Positions 13,411-32,788 of a stretch of 64,000 bases of DNA are shown here, in pieces (position 1 is the first letter of the stretch; each line of letters begins with the position of its first letter). Source of the stretch: Homarus americanus (taxonomy: Eukaryota > Arthropoda > Malacostraca > Decapoda > Nephropidae); contig NW_024735381.1 of the NCBI RefSeq assembly GCF_018991925.1, positions 719,501 through 783,500 of the forward strand. The letters run 5' to 3'. The position numbers and the translations under genes are program-made. Under the pieces are notes generated by a model. The model did no database searches. It was not told the origin of the DNA and saw only the letters and a list, made by a program, of their open reading frames with translations.

Positions 13411-13782
13411 TCACACCTCGTAGCTATCAACGCTTTACTCATCTCCCGTTACTGATTAGATAAGGATAATATAATTTAGGTTTGATAAAAATAGAATAGT
13501 GTTTACATTTTTCTTGTCACATGTTTACAGGGTCTTCTTCACTTATCGCTGGATGTCGACCGGAAGTGTGTTGATTGCGCAAGTGACCTGGATAGAGAGA
13601 GAGAGAGAGAGGGAAAGAGAGAGAGATAGCGGTCAGAGGGTGAGAGACGACTGGAGAAGCATTGGGTAGGTTCAGAAAAACAACTACTCAAAATATAATC
13701 CTCATGAAATTCAGTGAAAGTCAGGTGGATAATTTTACGACCTGTCGGCACAAAGGGTTAAGAATTACGTGTTGTGGTAATC

Positions 13783-21330
<7,548 letters not shown>

Positions 21331-21538
21331 ACAAGAAAGGGAGAGAGAGAAGTTAAAAAAAACATAAGAAAGAGAATCTCATCGTCAATTATCACACACC
21401 CAACCTTAGACACACACACCGTCCTGACGGGAGAATAAGTCACCGGTCTACTCTCCACCATCTACATGTTACACACTATCTGCCAGGCGACCGTCAAGTG
21501 TATGTGCCAAATATAATTTATACCTGATAAGAAGAACT

Positions 21539-21759
21539 AATAAAAGCTACAGTGATCATTACAGTAATTGTATTGTACCTGTATCTGTACTTACAGTGTA
21601 CACCTGTACATATATTCCTGTATCTGAGCCTGTATTTTTACCTGTATACGTACCTGTATCTGTGATTGTATTAGTGCTTGTAAATGTACCTGTACGATAC
21701 CTGTGAATCTGTACTTGTATCTTTACCTCTACCTGTTGTTTCTGTTGCTTCTGAATAAA
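21539..21759 (+). promoter_or_regulatory. Polyadenylation signals of the LRR gene
   Basis: Two AATAAA hexamers lie at 21539-21544 and 21754-21759, about 210 and 425 bp after the LRR stop codon. They fit alternative 3' ends. Position and motif are the only evidence. Confidence 0.45.
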
Positions 21760-21904
21760 TTATTTGATTAATTTTGACTTGATAAATGAGTATGTCCTCG
21801 ATACACCTTGCTCACCTTGTTAACCTCTCACCTTCCGTAAACAGGTAATGACTCCAATTATGACCGTAACACTCACAATTTAGCCTAACCTAACGTAACC
21901 TAAC

Positions 21905-21948
21905 CTATCCTATCCTATCCTATCCTATCCTATCCTATCCTATCCTAT
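21905..21948. repeat. (CCTAT)n pentanucleotide beside CCTAA words
   Basis: Eight pure units, adjoining telomere-like cctaacctaa. Confidence 0.9.
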
Positions 21949-22299
21949 CTCAACCTAATTTAACTTGATCTTAAAAGTACATGAAATCAAATATTAATCT
22001 TGAACGCAAAACATGAGTCCCGTGATAATGATAATTACTTCACTCATTAAGATTAATTACCGTCTCACCTGTTGTAAATCTTCTACCTGTCTAACTTGTC
22101 GTAATAATTCACTTCATTTATATCTTGCGAATATTTTTTTTCTCGTTTAGTTAGATATTAAATGTTCAAATATAACTTGTATTTTATTCATCTAATTCTG
22201 TTTTCATTGATATTTATTTAGTATATTATTATATTTTGTAATTTATATAATATATATTCCATAAAACTTTTCTTCAAATTTCCGTGTTCATTTTATTGT

Positions 22300-22300
<1 letters not shown>

Positions 22301-22339
<39 letters not shown>

Positions 22340-22362
22340 TTTGTTTGTGTGTGTGTGTGTGT
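22301..22362. repeat. (GT)n microsatellite
   Basis: GT tract with TTTG interruptions. Confidence 0.9.
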
Positions 22363-22639
22363 TTTACCCTGGTATATTATATGTATTGTGAAGTGAAAGG
22401 ATATATAATTTACTATAGTGATCTACCCTTTTGCTATATACAGTAGTCCCTCTGTAATATATCATCGTATATTTATAAAGCATCGGGATGACTTATTGTC
22501 AGAGTCTATACAATACATAACGTCTACCCATCCCTCACATGACACTCAAACGTGATGATGTATAGATGTATAGATGTATTGATGTATACTGTAGATGTAT
22601 AGATGTATAGATGAATGAATAGATGACAACTTTACCTGG

Positions 22640-22930
22640 TTATACTGAACAAACCTCATTATACAGACATGTACTGAACAAACCTCATTATAAAGGCATA
22701 TACTGAACAAACCCCATTATACAGACATATACTGAACAAACCTCATTATAAAGACACATATACTGAACAAACCTCATTATACAGACAGATATACTGAACA
22801 AACCTCATTATACAGACACATATACTGAACAAACCTCATTATAAAGACTCATATACTGAACAAACCTCATTATACAGACAGATATACTGAACAAACCTCA
22901 TTATACAGGCAAATATACTGAACAAACACA
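22640..22930. repeat. Minisatellite, about 28-31 bp
   Basis: Ten units of ATACTGAACAAACCTCATTA plus a variable acagaca/aagacaca part. Confidence 0.9.
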
Positions 22931-22969
22931 ACACTAGATAAACCTGACCCAAACACACTAAAACTATAT

Positions 22970-23068
22970 TCATAAACGGCAAAATAATAATTCCTTGCAT
23001 ACCTCTGTGTTGTCTGGGGCTGAGTGTGCTCCTGTAGGTGATAACGAAGAAGGCGACTGTCTGAGGGC
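22970..23068 (-). CDS. Possible following exon of the minus-strand gene at 24.7 kb
   Basis: After acceptor ggtcagtag the minus strand reads ALRQSPSSLSPTGAHSAPDN in phase 0. It can either splice at GTATGC (exon end 23003) or run on to a TGA at 22970. The Ser/Pro-rich composition is low in information, so this is tentative. Confidence 0.2.
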   Translation of the reverse strand, partial: ALRQSPSSLSPTGAHSAPDNTEVCKELLFCRL

Positions 23069-23478
23069 CTACTGACCACGATGCAGAGTTAATGACCTCC
23101 TACATCAAGGTTGGTCATAATCGTTAAAGTGGCATGCAGGATCGTTAAGACATATAAGGTAACCATTACGATAATTAATTGGTGTGTTACGATGGTATGT
23201 TTATCTCTCTACACCAAGTCATAGGGTGATATTAGCATACACTTCACGTATATCAAGATAGGCAGTTGTAAGTAGGTGTTTTAGAAGTGCCTGTCCGGTC
23301 CAGTGAACAGAGTAAGAGATGGATTACGTCCCTTGATACTAGTGGTGACGTTTTTGATGGATTGGATAATTTGCTTCATGTTAATGGTGGTATAATTATG
23401 TGTGATACCTTAACGCTTTAGTCAATACAGGTGAAACTTATTCATCAAGGCTCAGGTGATTTTTTTCTTATTAAGTGA

Positions 23479-23481
<3 letters not shown>

Positions 23482-23520
<39 letters not shown>
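23482..23520. repeat. (TG)n microsatellite
   Basis: Pure TG; a second TG/TATG tract lies at 23760-23818. Confidence 0.9.
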
Positions 23521-23521
<1 letters not shown>

Positions 23522-23759
23522 TGAGCAGCTGTACCGTCAGCCACGTTGTACATACATACACACACCCCGGAAACTACGTCACAAAACCATTGTCATAAAC
23601 TAACATGATCAGGGAAACACACACACAAAAAACTATATTAGTTTTTACAGTAAATTTCAATATTGTTTTATGAAATTGATTTAGTACCTGGATATATTTC
23701 ATGTTTTATAATTTAATGAAAGAACACGTCCATAGATAGGGAAGATTATTTAAGTTCTT

Positions 23760-23800
<41 letters not shown>

Positions 23801-24710
23801 ATATATGTGTGTGTGTGTTTACGTCAACTCGCAGGTGTGGTACAGGTGTTGTGTTTGGCGCTGGTAAGGGGGGGATGACTCTGAAACACCTGTGGGCTGT
23901 GGTTATCTGGGAGGCTTCTCTTACTCTACCTCCCCTTCTCTCCCCTTCTACCCCAGCTTCTACCCGTATCTCCCCACTTGCAGTTCTCCCCATTTTACCT
24001 CCCTTTCCCTCTTCTCCCCCCTCATGTCTACTTATTTCCATGGTGTATCTCTTCTCTTATTCCTCCACTTCCTTTTTTTTCTCTTACCTCCCTATATCCT
24101 CTCTTGCTCCCCTCCCACCCCCCTCCTCTAGTTATCTCCCCATTTTATCTCCCCATCTTCTGCTCAAGAAACAGTCAACTCCTCCCTATCATCATTCAAA
24201 TTTGGTTTTCTTCATCTCCCCCCTTTATCTCCCTTCTCTATTTTTCCTCCCTATATCACCCCTTCTCACTTTTTTGCTCCCTCCCATTCCTTCCCACGTT
24301 CCTTCCCTTCCTGTTTCCAACCTCCTTTCTACCCTCCTTCTCCATATCCCCTCCCCCTCCCTTTCCTCCCTCCTTGTATTCATTATTTACTACCAAGCGA
24401 CAAGTTAAGCCATCATATATACTCGATTACACTAAATTCAACTCTTAATTTATCTGTTGATCCTGTGTATTAATAACAACACTATGAACCCCTAAAGAAA
24501 ATATCACGTCCCCCTTTTCCATTCCTTTTTATTACCTCCCTTTAATCTCCCTTACTCCTCCCTCCCTTTGTGTCATTATCCCTTTGTGTAGGTGGGAGGT
24601 GAGGGGTGTGGCGAGGTGGGGTGGGGTCGAGCAGGTAAGGACAAATAACACCTGCTCACACCTGTACCGCCAACACAACATCGTCGTCCCTGACCCGCCA
24701 CGCAACTCAC

Positions 24711-24891
24711 CTCCACGTAGTATTCAGCCACGTTCATACAGAAGACGAGGAACCTATAGTAGAGCCCCGCGAGAATTGTGTTCTGTAGAGGAGGAGGCTG
24801 TAAAGAAAGGAGGGTAATTTGACCGTCAATAACAGCCTTCAAGTCCTTGCTTAGCTGTGAGTGGCGTTCACATTCAGGTGTCAAGTTCATT
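24711..24891 (-). CDS. Internal or first coding exon of an unidentified minus-strand gene
   Basis: After acceptor tactagcag the minus strand reads one base, then ATG and 60 codons beginning MNLTPECERHSQLSKDLKAV, ending VAEYYVE at donor GTGAGT in phase 0. The composition, with amphipathic helices and a hydrophobic stretch LYYRFLVFCMNV, looks like real protein. The exon lies only about 150 bp from the divergent first exon of the acidic gene at 25043. The family is not recognised. The next exon downstream may be at 22970-23068. Confidence 0.4.
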
Positions 24892-24989
24892 CTGCTAGTA
24901 CGACAGCGTGTGGGGGAGATAAGCTTCCCGACACCTTCGTGGAGCGTGGAGGAGTAGTCACACACACTTGTTCGAACACCGCGACGAGA

Positions 24990-25014
24990 CACTGAGGTGT
25001 AAAACACCTCAGTG
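24990..25014. promoter_or_regulatory. Perfect 11-bp palindrome just upstream of the acidic gene ATG
   Basis: CACTGAGGTGT, three A, then its exact reverse complement, 28 bp before the ATG at 25043. It lies between two divergent exons. The AGGTGT half-sites resemble T-box cores, but the element could also be an RNA hairpin in the 5' untranslated region. Confidence 0.4.
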
Positions 25015-25042
25015 ACGTTTCAGCTGTGAGAGAGCAATCAAC

Positions 25043-25736
25043 ATGTTGTCACTCAGGTAAGTCAAAGTGTGTCAGGGCATAAGGGCTTAATTATATTCGT
25101 CTTAGTGTCCCTCCATTGTGAACACCTTCATAGGCATTACATAATAATCTTCAAAATATCGAGAAGGAGAGATTATCGCTTGGAACTCCGGGTCAAAATA
25201 TCAACAGAAAATCAGTGTTATGTAGCCGCATTGATCAGCTTGTGAAAGAAATGTGTTTTGTAGAGAGTAGTGTTAAGGGATAGATCTCAAGCCTTTGTTT
25301 ACATTGTTTTAAGGTGTTGATTGTTATTTACATGGGATCAAGGGATCTCTCATTTGTTTACTCTCTGTCAGTGTAGATTTAATCTCTATTGACATAAGTG
25401 AAAGTGATATAGAACTGTTTACACTGTATCAAAGAATAGAATTTGTTTACAGTGTTTCAGGGGATAAAATTATAGTCTCGGTTTACAGTGCATCGTGGGA
25501 CAAACTTCTTTTCTACTTAAAATTTGGTGTTATTGACAGAACACAAATTTATTAAGGAAACCTATTTAAACTATTTTCCCAATTCTTTTAGAGGAAATTA
25601 AAATCAGTATATTGATGCTGTAGTAAATAAAGACATGACAGGTATGCCTTAAAAGCAGCTATTAGATTTAGTATAAGGCATAAGTCCCTTTCTGTCTCAT
25701 AAGTATAATGTGTCATTCAACCTCCTACATTATTAC

Positions 25737-25810
<74 letters not shown>

Positions 25811-27370
25811 GGTTAGTGAAATCCAAGCTCTGTCTGAGATTGCTAACACAGAGCCATATGCGGCCTTTGCTGCATCCACCCATGGAGTCAAGCATCGCTG
25901 GAACTACCTGATGCGTACTATCCCCAACTCCGACAACTGCTGCAGATATTGACTATGAGGCTACTGTCATTGAATGCCGCATAGATCTGCGGCTCAACTA
26001 ATTTAACACAGATAGGATAGCTACTTATGTATTAGGATATTTAATATTAAGGTAATTAAATGGTAGCGAAGGTGTGGCTATTGGGGAAGGCTGGAGGCCA
26101 CGTAGTAGTAGTAGTAGTAGTAGTATGTAGGTTAAATTTGAAGGGATCATTTATTAATATTTCTACTTAAAGAGAATGAATTTCCTACTATTTTCAAGAT
26201 AACAGCGAGTGTCTGTGTGGATATTTCTTTCAACTCTTTACCTTAGCACTTTCCTGTTACTTTCTACACGTGTTTTTCATCCTTCTCCATAACTATTTCC
26301 TTCTTTGAGGTTTCTCTGCCCCATGATCCACCCTTCACTAGTGCGGGAAACGAGTAACGATAATAAGATAGACAACTGATGGATATATTGTTCATACGAG
26401 ACCATTGAACCCTCTGAGGTTGATGTTTTTAACTCATCCTCAAGTAGTTAAACCAAAATTCTCAGAGCGTTAAAAAATCATCCTGAAGTAATAAAACTAT
26501 TTGACCTTTTAATCCAATATCCTCAAACGTTAACTAATTTTTCAGTTAACATATCGTCCCCAAAGGATTGATCCATCATCCTTAAAGGGTTGAACAATTC
26601 TCCTTAGAGGATTAATCTATCATACCTCAACAACTAAACTGTCCTTCGTGGATAACAAAACCATTAACGTCAAATGATTAATTCTTAGTAAAGTAAACAA
26701 AAAAAGATATATCACTTCATATGAAACTTCGACCTCGACAAGAAAAAAGACAGGAACACTATTGAATCAAAATGTCTTCCTGCAGGACGTCGCTGGTGCT
26801 GATGGCGGTGTCGTGGTGGTTATGTGTTTCAGCTGCCAATCTGAGCCAGGTGGAGGACCCCCTGATGGATCACGACTATCTTGACGACATTATGGTGAGT
26901 GAGCAGCGTGACTACAAGGAAATGCCACGAACAGGACTCTCATTTGATATTAGTGACTCACATACGTAAATTATAGTTTGTCTCTAGTGTCGCATATGAT
27001 GTGAAAACTACAATTAAACTCACCCTTCAATAATACAAGAACTAAAGAAACATACTTATTTAACTACAAAAATATCATGAAAATAAATCTTCTTTAGTTA
27101 TACCTCTATATGTTTTCTTTGAACAAATACGAGTATATAAAAAAAGTTTTATGGGTATCTATTTTTCTATTCACTAATCCATTAATGCTAAATCTAGGGT
27201 AATTATATATAGGTATCACACTGGACACATGTCATAACCAAATATAAACTGTATAGTGTTGATGAATGATGAAACTACAGCAAAAGAAATGAGTGACTTC
27301 ATGTTTATTACTGTCATATGAATGGCAGTCATAAGTACCATGTAATGTTTACCTGCATATACCGTTGCAT

Positions 27371-27410
<40 letters not shown>

Positions 27411-27675
27411 TATCCATCTACTTTCATTCTAGGATTACTCGCAAGACAACGTGGACAAGATCAGCGCCAAGTACTCTGCTCAGGTGAACAAAAGGGGCCT
27501 GATTGACGACGACGATGAAGACGAAGACGAAGAATACTACGACGAGGAGGAAGACGAAGACGAGGATTACGACGATGATGAGGAAGGAGGTGGATGTGGA
27601 GGAGGAGGAGGAGATGATGACGAGGAGGATGACCCCGTGATGGATGTGATTGATGAGTTCTTCTCTAGATCATGA
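25043..27675 (+). CDS. Small secreted acidic protein (Asp/Glu-rich), three exons
   Basis: Exons 25043-25056 (M-L-S-L and two bases of Arg), 26786-26894 and 27433-27675 join in phases 2 and 0 to give 121 residues. Residues 1-22 form a signal peptide ending near VSAA. A short pro-region with acidic and Tyr residues leads to a dibasic site QVNKR, followed by GLIDDDDEDEDEE and a Glu/Asp tract interrupted by a Gly/Cys patch (EEGGGCGGGGGDDDEE). The protein ends DVIDEFFSRS. An ATG at 26772 opens the same frame but lies in a strong acceptor (tcttcctgcag/g), so the upstream tiny exon is preferred. Such Asp/Glu-rich secreted proteins often bind calcium; a cuticle or mineral-matrix role is inference. 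It faces the minus-strand acidic array but is not adjacent to it. Confidence 0.8.
25740..25810. repeat. (TTA)n then (TAG)n microsatellite
   Basis: About eleven TTA units pass directly into about twelve TAG units that border the RLE-type LINE fragment. Confidence 0.95.
25811..26102 (+). mobile_element. RLE-type LINE, internally deleted plus-strand copy between (TAG)n tracts
   Basis: It starts at the same 5' point as copy 1 (ccaagctctgtctgag), reads EIQALSEIANTEPYAAF and LMRTIPN, then jumps directly to the 3' end (tgcagatattgactatgagg...), ending at ggaggccac before (TAG)n at 26103-26126. Upstream are (ATT)n and (TAG)n. About 1.1 kb present in copy 1 is missing. Confidence 0.7.
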
Positions 27676-27679
27676 ATGA

Positions 27680-28440
27680 CCTGATTAGTTCACCTGTGTC
27701 TGTGGATTAATTTTTTTGTTTTTAGGTTAATGTAAGAAATGTTTACTTATATACTCTATTTACAACTATGTTTATGATATATATTCCACAACTTAAATGA
27801 AAAATAACGAAAAATAACACTACTGACACCTTGTAAATGATCGGGGTAACTGTGTGTAAATGATAATGAGTCTTAAGGTTATATGTAAAATGAGGAATAT
27901 ATCACTACAATGAGGAATATTTCACATGATAACTGAGAAATATTCATTATTACCTGAATACCACCAAAATATATACACCAACAATGGGTATAAAATGTTC
28001 AGTAATTTATCCTTATTGAGAAACATATACAGATAATATTGTTCATTTGTGTATTATTTGAGAAATATATCACAAAATGAATCATACAAGGCATACACTT
28101 ATAAACCCTATACAACTGAGAAATACTACACAAGGTTATAGAATAATTTCCATTTCCATTCACTTTATCAATTATTCACCTTCATTCTTTATAAGTGTTC
28201 TTCGTTAGTACTTATGGAAGCACTTATCATATTTATATCATATGATTGGAAGTACAATACAGGTAAAAAGAAACTGATTATCCATGTTACTTTTATGCAG
28301 ATCTTACAGGTGCAATAATTCCCAGGTGACGACAACAACCTTTAAATTTGTAATTTATCAGATACATGAATAAAATCTCAACTGAAATCCTACATAAACT
28401 TCACCAATTTCATTATGTAAATTTAGAAAAGAGTTACAGC
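27680..28440. other. 3' flank of the acidic gene, no other gene seen
   Basis: AT-rich sequence with recurring gagaaatat words and an AATAAA at 28368. Confidence 0.45.
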
Positions 28441-28449
28441 ACTGTTTTA

Positions 28450-28660
28450 TCGTCCCTCTTGCCCTCGTCCTGCACCACCCTCATCCTACACCACCCTCAT
28501 CCTGCACCACCCTCATTCTACACCACCCTCATCCTGCACCACCCTCATCCTGCACCACCCTCATCCTGCACCACCCTCATCCTGCTCCACCCTCACCCTG
28601 CACCACCCTCATCCTGCACCACCCTCATCCTGCACCACCCTCATCCTGCACCACCCTGTC
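28450..28660. repeat. 15-bp minisatellite
   Basis: About fourteen units of CACCCTCATCCTGCAC. Confidence 0.9.
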
Positions 28661-28935
28661 TCCATCCATCCCTCTCTTGGTATATACGTTTACATTAATC
28701 TACCACACACTCAAATAAGACAGAAATAGAGTTAAGAGAAGCTGCATGCCTTTAGGTTGACTTTACCCACCCTATGAACTCCTCTCCTGATCAGAGTGAT
28801 AGAAAGTTCCACGTGGTGAGGTATATTTTTGCTCATTTTAGATCACTTTTGTTAATTTCTTCTTCTTGACGTAGTTTATTGGGTTTTTTATGATCAGTTA
28901 ATCTGTGGCCGATTATCTTAACCATGATTGAGTTT

Positions 28936-29090
28936 GTGTTGTGTTGTGTTGTGTTGTGTTGTGTTGTGTACGGTGATAAATTTTGTTTTAGATTGTATTT
29001 GACTTAGTGTAACCTAACCTAATTCAACTTCTTACTTTAACTTAACCCAATGTAATGTAACCTGCCCTAACCTAACCTAACCTATATTAA
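28936..29090. repeat. (GTGTT)n then CCTAA-type tract
   Basis: Six GTGTT units at 28936-28967, then cctaacctaa words at 29010-29085. Confidence 0.75.
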
Positions 29091-29756
29091 TCTACGTTAC
29101 GTAAATATTCCATTAATGTATTTGATGAATTTATTGTAATAAATAAATAATAGAGATAGTGTGTCTTCATTAACAGTCGTAAGTGGTGGTGCCTGGTGGT
29201 GGTTAACGTGTGTGTGTGTGTGTGTGTGGGGGTGTTAGTTCTGGGGGGCGTCGCCAGCAAGGGGAGGTGCTGCACCCCGCTCAGGTTCCTTCCGGCTCGG
29301 GTGTCTCTAGCTTACAGTTTCATTCACCAGTTAAAGGACATTTGATTTTTTATTTCCTTCAATATTATTTCATGTTTTTTTTTCTTTTTCTTTCTTCGTC
29401 TTTTCCTCTTTCCTTCCTCCACCTCCTCTTGTTTTTGTTTACTTCCTTCTCTTTTATCACATTTATCTCATCCCTATATACGATTAACTATTCCCTAGTT
29501 TATGCTTGACATGCTATAAAGATGTAAACTGCGGCACCTATTCTCCTTTGGTTCTCTCCTCTTATCATCTTATTCATCCTTCTTAACGATTTCTTCCATC
29601 TAAGGACCAAAATCAGATCATTTTTCTACATAATCGCTATCAGTGGATACACTCAATAGCCAACTCAATCATATGATCCAGCTTGCATAAACCTGGGTAT
29701 ATGTAACCTAACTCCTCACATTCCCCCCCACCCCCCCCCTCTCTCCTCCATGTCAG

Positions 29757-29948
29757 GTCGGGGTATAGGAAGCACAACGACCTAACACCTCGCAGTGCCT
29801 AAGTGACCCGCGGTGGTTGTGGTAGTGCCTAGTGATTGCTTCATTAGTGTGTTCTATAATTCGTACCCGTTGACGCGATACTGTGGGGACGTTCTTGTGT
29901 TTGTGCTGCACTAGTAAGGAGAAGGAGTTCATGAAGACAGCGTGTACA
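29757..29948 (+). other. Possible 5' untranslated exon
   Basis: A GC-richer stretch ends at a good donor (tgtaca/gtaagtg, GT at 29949) after a short AUG-led segment. It is a candidate non-coding first exon for the secreted gene whose first coding exon begins at 33686. The AUG at 29931 would make only a short upstream ORF if joined there. Inference only. Confidence 0.25.
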
Positions 29949-30917
29949 GTAAGTGATTCATTGTATGTTCACAACTAATTTCATGATTGGTTTTCTACAC
30001 TTGGCATGAAAGTTGAGTGTGAGGAAGTGTGAGCACAGGAAACAATTAGTCAGGCGCCGAGGATGATTAGGCTGGTGAATAATTTTCTGACTAATTTAAA
30101 GAGAGCTGGACTTATATATAATGATTGCCAACCTTGTGCTCGTTAAAGACTTTGTCATTATAGAACCGACTTTGCTTGGGTTAGGTATATACTGTACTGT
30201 TACGGGTAGCCCACCTCCCACAATCGCCGTGGGTTGGGCTGACTTCACAGTGCTTTGTTAAGCATCGTAACCAAATGAATCTCCAACATGGTAAACATTG
30301 GTACAAACAAACTTCTTCGCTTTCACAGTCGTCATTTTCTTGCTCTGTGACCTCCCTAACAAGGTATGGTCTCTTAACAAACCCCTGACCGCCGAAATGT
30401 AGGGGTTTGTATCCCTGAGCGTTCTATTTTGGCTGCCCTGAAGAGACCAAATGTACTCAAATTAATACAAAAGAGGGAGAAGCATGACTTCTAATCACGA
30501 AAAATTTGCTCCGCTCACATATGACCAAAAGACTATATTAGTAGCTCTACTGGCAGAGCACAGAGCAGTAGTGAACAAGAATAGTGACCACAAAAGTCTT
30601 ACAAAGGAAAAGGAAGTATGGACGAGTTGCCGATGAGTTCAACGCGGCTTACCCTTTAGCTGAGCCCAGGAGTGTGACAAGTTAAACGAGTATGGGAATA
30701 CAGAAGGAACAAGTAATTGAAAATCAATTTTTATCTATGTTTACCTACAAGTCAAATCACTAACTAGCTCAGTCCATTCTTGGACGAAGTCGCGGACAAA
30801 ACTAAGGATGTGCGATAATATTCCATAGATTTATTATAAATTTCTTTGTATCTCCAATGCCCTTTCACTTTGAACTCATAAAGGAAATATGCTGTTGAAA
30901 ATTATATTTATAATGGA

Positions 30918-31215
30918 AGCCCCTCGAAATCGAGGATGGCCAGCCCAAGGGCCTCCTAGGCGTGAATTTGTTAAGGTGTAGAAGCTGTCGGCAACACAAC
31001 AACCATGCATGTCCCAGTGTCAAGGAATAGTCCGGAAAGATTGGACAACTCCACTGGCTAACCATTACCCTGGTATACGATCTGCAATTCGATTAACATC
31101 CAGGTTCCCAGTTACTGCTGGGGTGGCAGAGGCAAATGGCGTAAAGAAACTTGCCCATAGTTTCACCTTGCCCGGGATCTACTTGGGTCTGCTCGCTTGC
31201 GAGGCGAGGATGCTG
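30918..31215 (-). mobile_element. tRNA-derived SINE, reverse copy
   Basis: Reverse complement of the 18062-18413 element: the head is near 31215 (cctcgcaagc...) and the tail near 30940 (cctaggaggcccttgggct). Diverged but collinear throughout. Confidence 0.6.
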
Positions 31216-31663
31216 ACCACAAATCGTCAAATTATATTTAACAACACCTTACATGCAGGGCTAATCTGGTTTTATTCTGCCTTTTTCTCCTTTACTGTAG
31301 GCAGTAGTCTATTTACTGACTAAAAAATCGGTTATATTTTAGGATAAAGAAAGAATACAAGAATACTTAAAGAAAATTTAGTCACTCCTATCCCTAGCAA
31401 TTACACGAGGCACTTGTTGCAATTCAACCTGTTCCAGTTGGTGGAACTGCTCTTGCAATACTCCGTGGATTCTAAACATATTGATCTGCACGAGGAAGAA
31501 AATTAGCCTTAGCCTTCAATTAATCTAATTCACAGAGTAGTGCCTAATCATTAAGCTTCTGAGTAAATAAAATAACCAAAACAGCGTCTATGGCCAGGTG
31601 AGGTATTTATAAGAAAAATTATAAAATACTGTACAGCTAAATTTATGTTTCATAAGTGATGCA

Positions 31664-32788
31664 TATCACTTTCAATGGAACCTATGTAAATCCAGGTGTA
31701 TTGTATATATTATATTCTAATTAAATTATTTGCACTATTTTGTAGTAATATGACATGTAAAATATATTTATTTAGTTGAATTATTTTAATTTGCTAGTTT
31801 ATGCATAACAGCCATTAGACTAGTTTCTGTTGGTTGTTCCGTTAATGAACACCAGAGGACCTTAAATTCCCGCCGTCCGCTTGTTGGGAAAAGCCGGTTG
31901 ATAGTTTTACTCCTGACACCGAGGGCTGTGTGTCGGAGCTGCTTCACCCTGTTCTCTCGGTGTTGTCTGGGTATTTATTTTCTTTAATTATGTGGCTGAC
32001 CTGTATTCAACTCAACAAGTAAGTTATTCTTGTTATCATTGTTAGGTATAGTGTTTAGGATGTTTCATAGGAATTTAAATTAAGTTACCATTCTGTTTTG
32101 CCGTGTAATGTTCGTGCGTGAGTTTTCCTTGTGAGTGCATTGATTTTGTTTTAAGTTTAACTTTCACTTTGGGTCTTCTCCTTTACAATTAAACAACACT
32201 TGACCTACTGAAGCTTTTCTACAGCAATTTCTCATCTAAATACAATCTAACAGGTTAAGGATTTTGTCTCTTAAATTCTTCAGTCAATATTAACTGATAC
32301 AATTTATCACAATCCTTGAGATCAGTCTCCCTCAACCAACAATTAAACAATCTTTCCTTCTCCCTTGCAATTTCAGAATAAGACGGTAAAGAATCTTTTT
32401 TTAAGGTATTCTAAATTCTTGCCTATACATTACTGGTACAAAATCATAGTTCTGTAATATTGCCTCCTTTTTGGTGTCATAATCTTTAACTGAAGTCTGA
32501 AAGTCACACGTCTCGTTCATTCTTTTCTGAGATTCCTTCAAGCCGAGTGAAGTCGCTCTCTGAATTTCTCAACATATACAGGAAGAGTAAGTTCATTGCC
32601 ATTGTCAATCTATGAATCTAAAGACCAAGTCTAATGGCTGTTATGCATAAACTAGCTAATCAAAATAAATCGACTAAATAAATGTACTCTACATGTCATA
32701 TTACTACAAAATAGTCCAAATAATATAATTATAATATAATATATACAATACACCTGGATTTAGACGAGTTCCATTAAAATCACCAATA
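31664..32788. mobile_element. Inverted-repeat structure with about 160-bp arms around a retroelement remnant
   Basis: Arms 31664-31821 and 32627-32788 are imperfect reverse complements (shared blocks include aaatccaggtgtattgtatat and gcataacagccattagac). The interior of about 800 bp contains a minus-strand gag-like fragment. Could be a foldback element, or two opposed copies of a terminal segment. Confidence 0.6.
32276..32530 (-). pseudogene. Ty3/gypsy-type gag-like fragment, frameshifted
   Basis: Minus strand reads KDYDTKKEAILQNYDFVPVM and YRQEFR. After a frameshift at the poly-T run near 32396 it continues YSEIAREKERLFNCW and KLYQLILTEEFKRQNP. The order resembles the SCAN-like capsid region of arthropod gypsy elements; assignment from pattern only. 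Confidence 0.5.

Noticed and set aside
23761..24448. Long plus-strand Ser/Pro/Leu frames
   Set aside because: CT-rich low-complexity sequence open in all three frames with no splice support.
26772..26774. ATG as start of the 25-kb acidic gene
   Set aside because: It lies in an excellent splice acceptor (tcttcctgcag), and the upstream exon at 25043 joins in the correct phase to a better signal peptide; kept only as an alternative.
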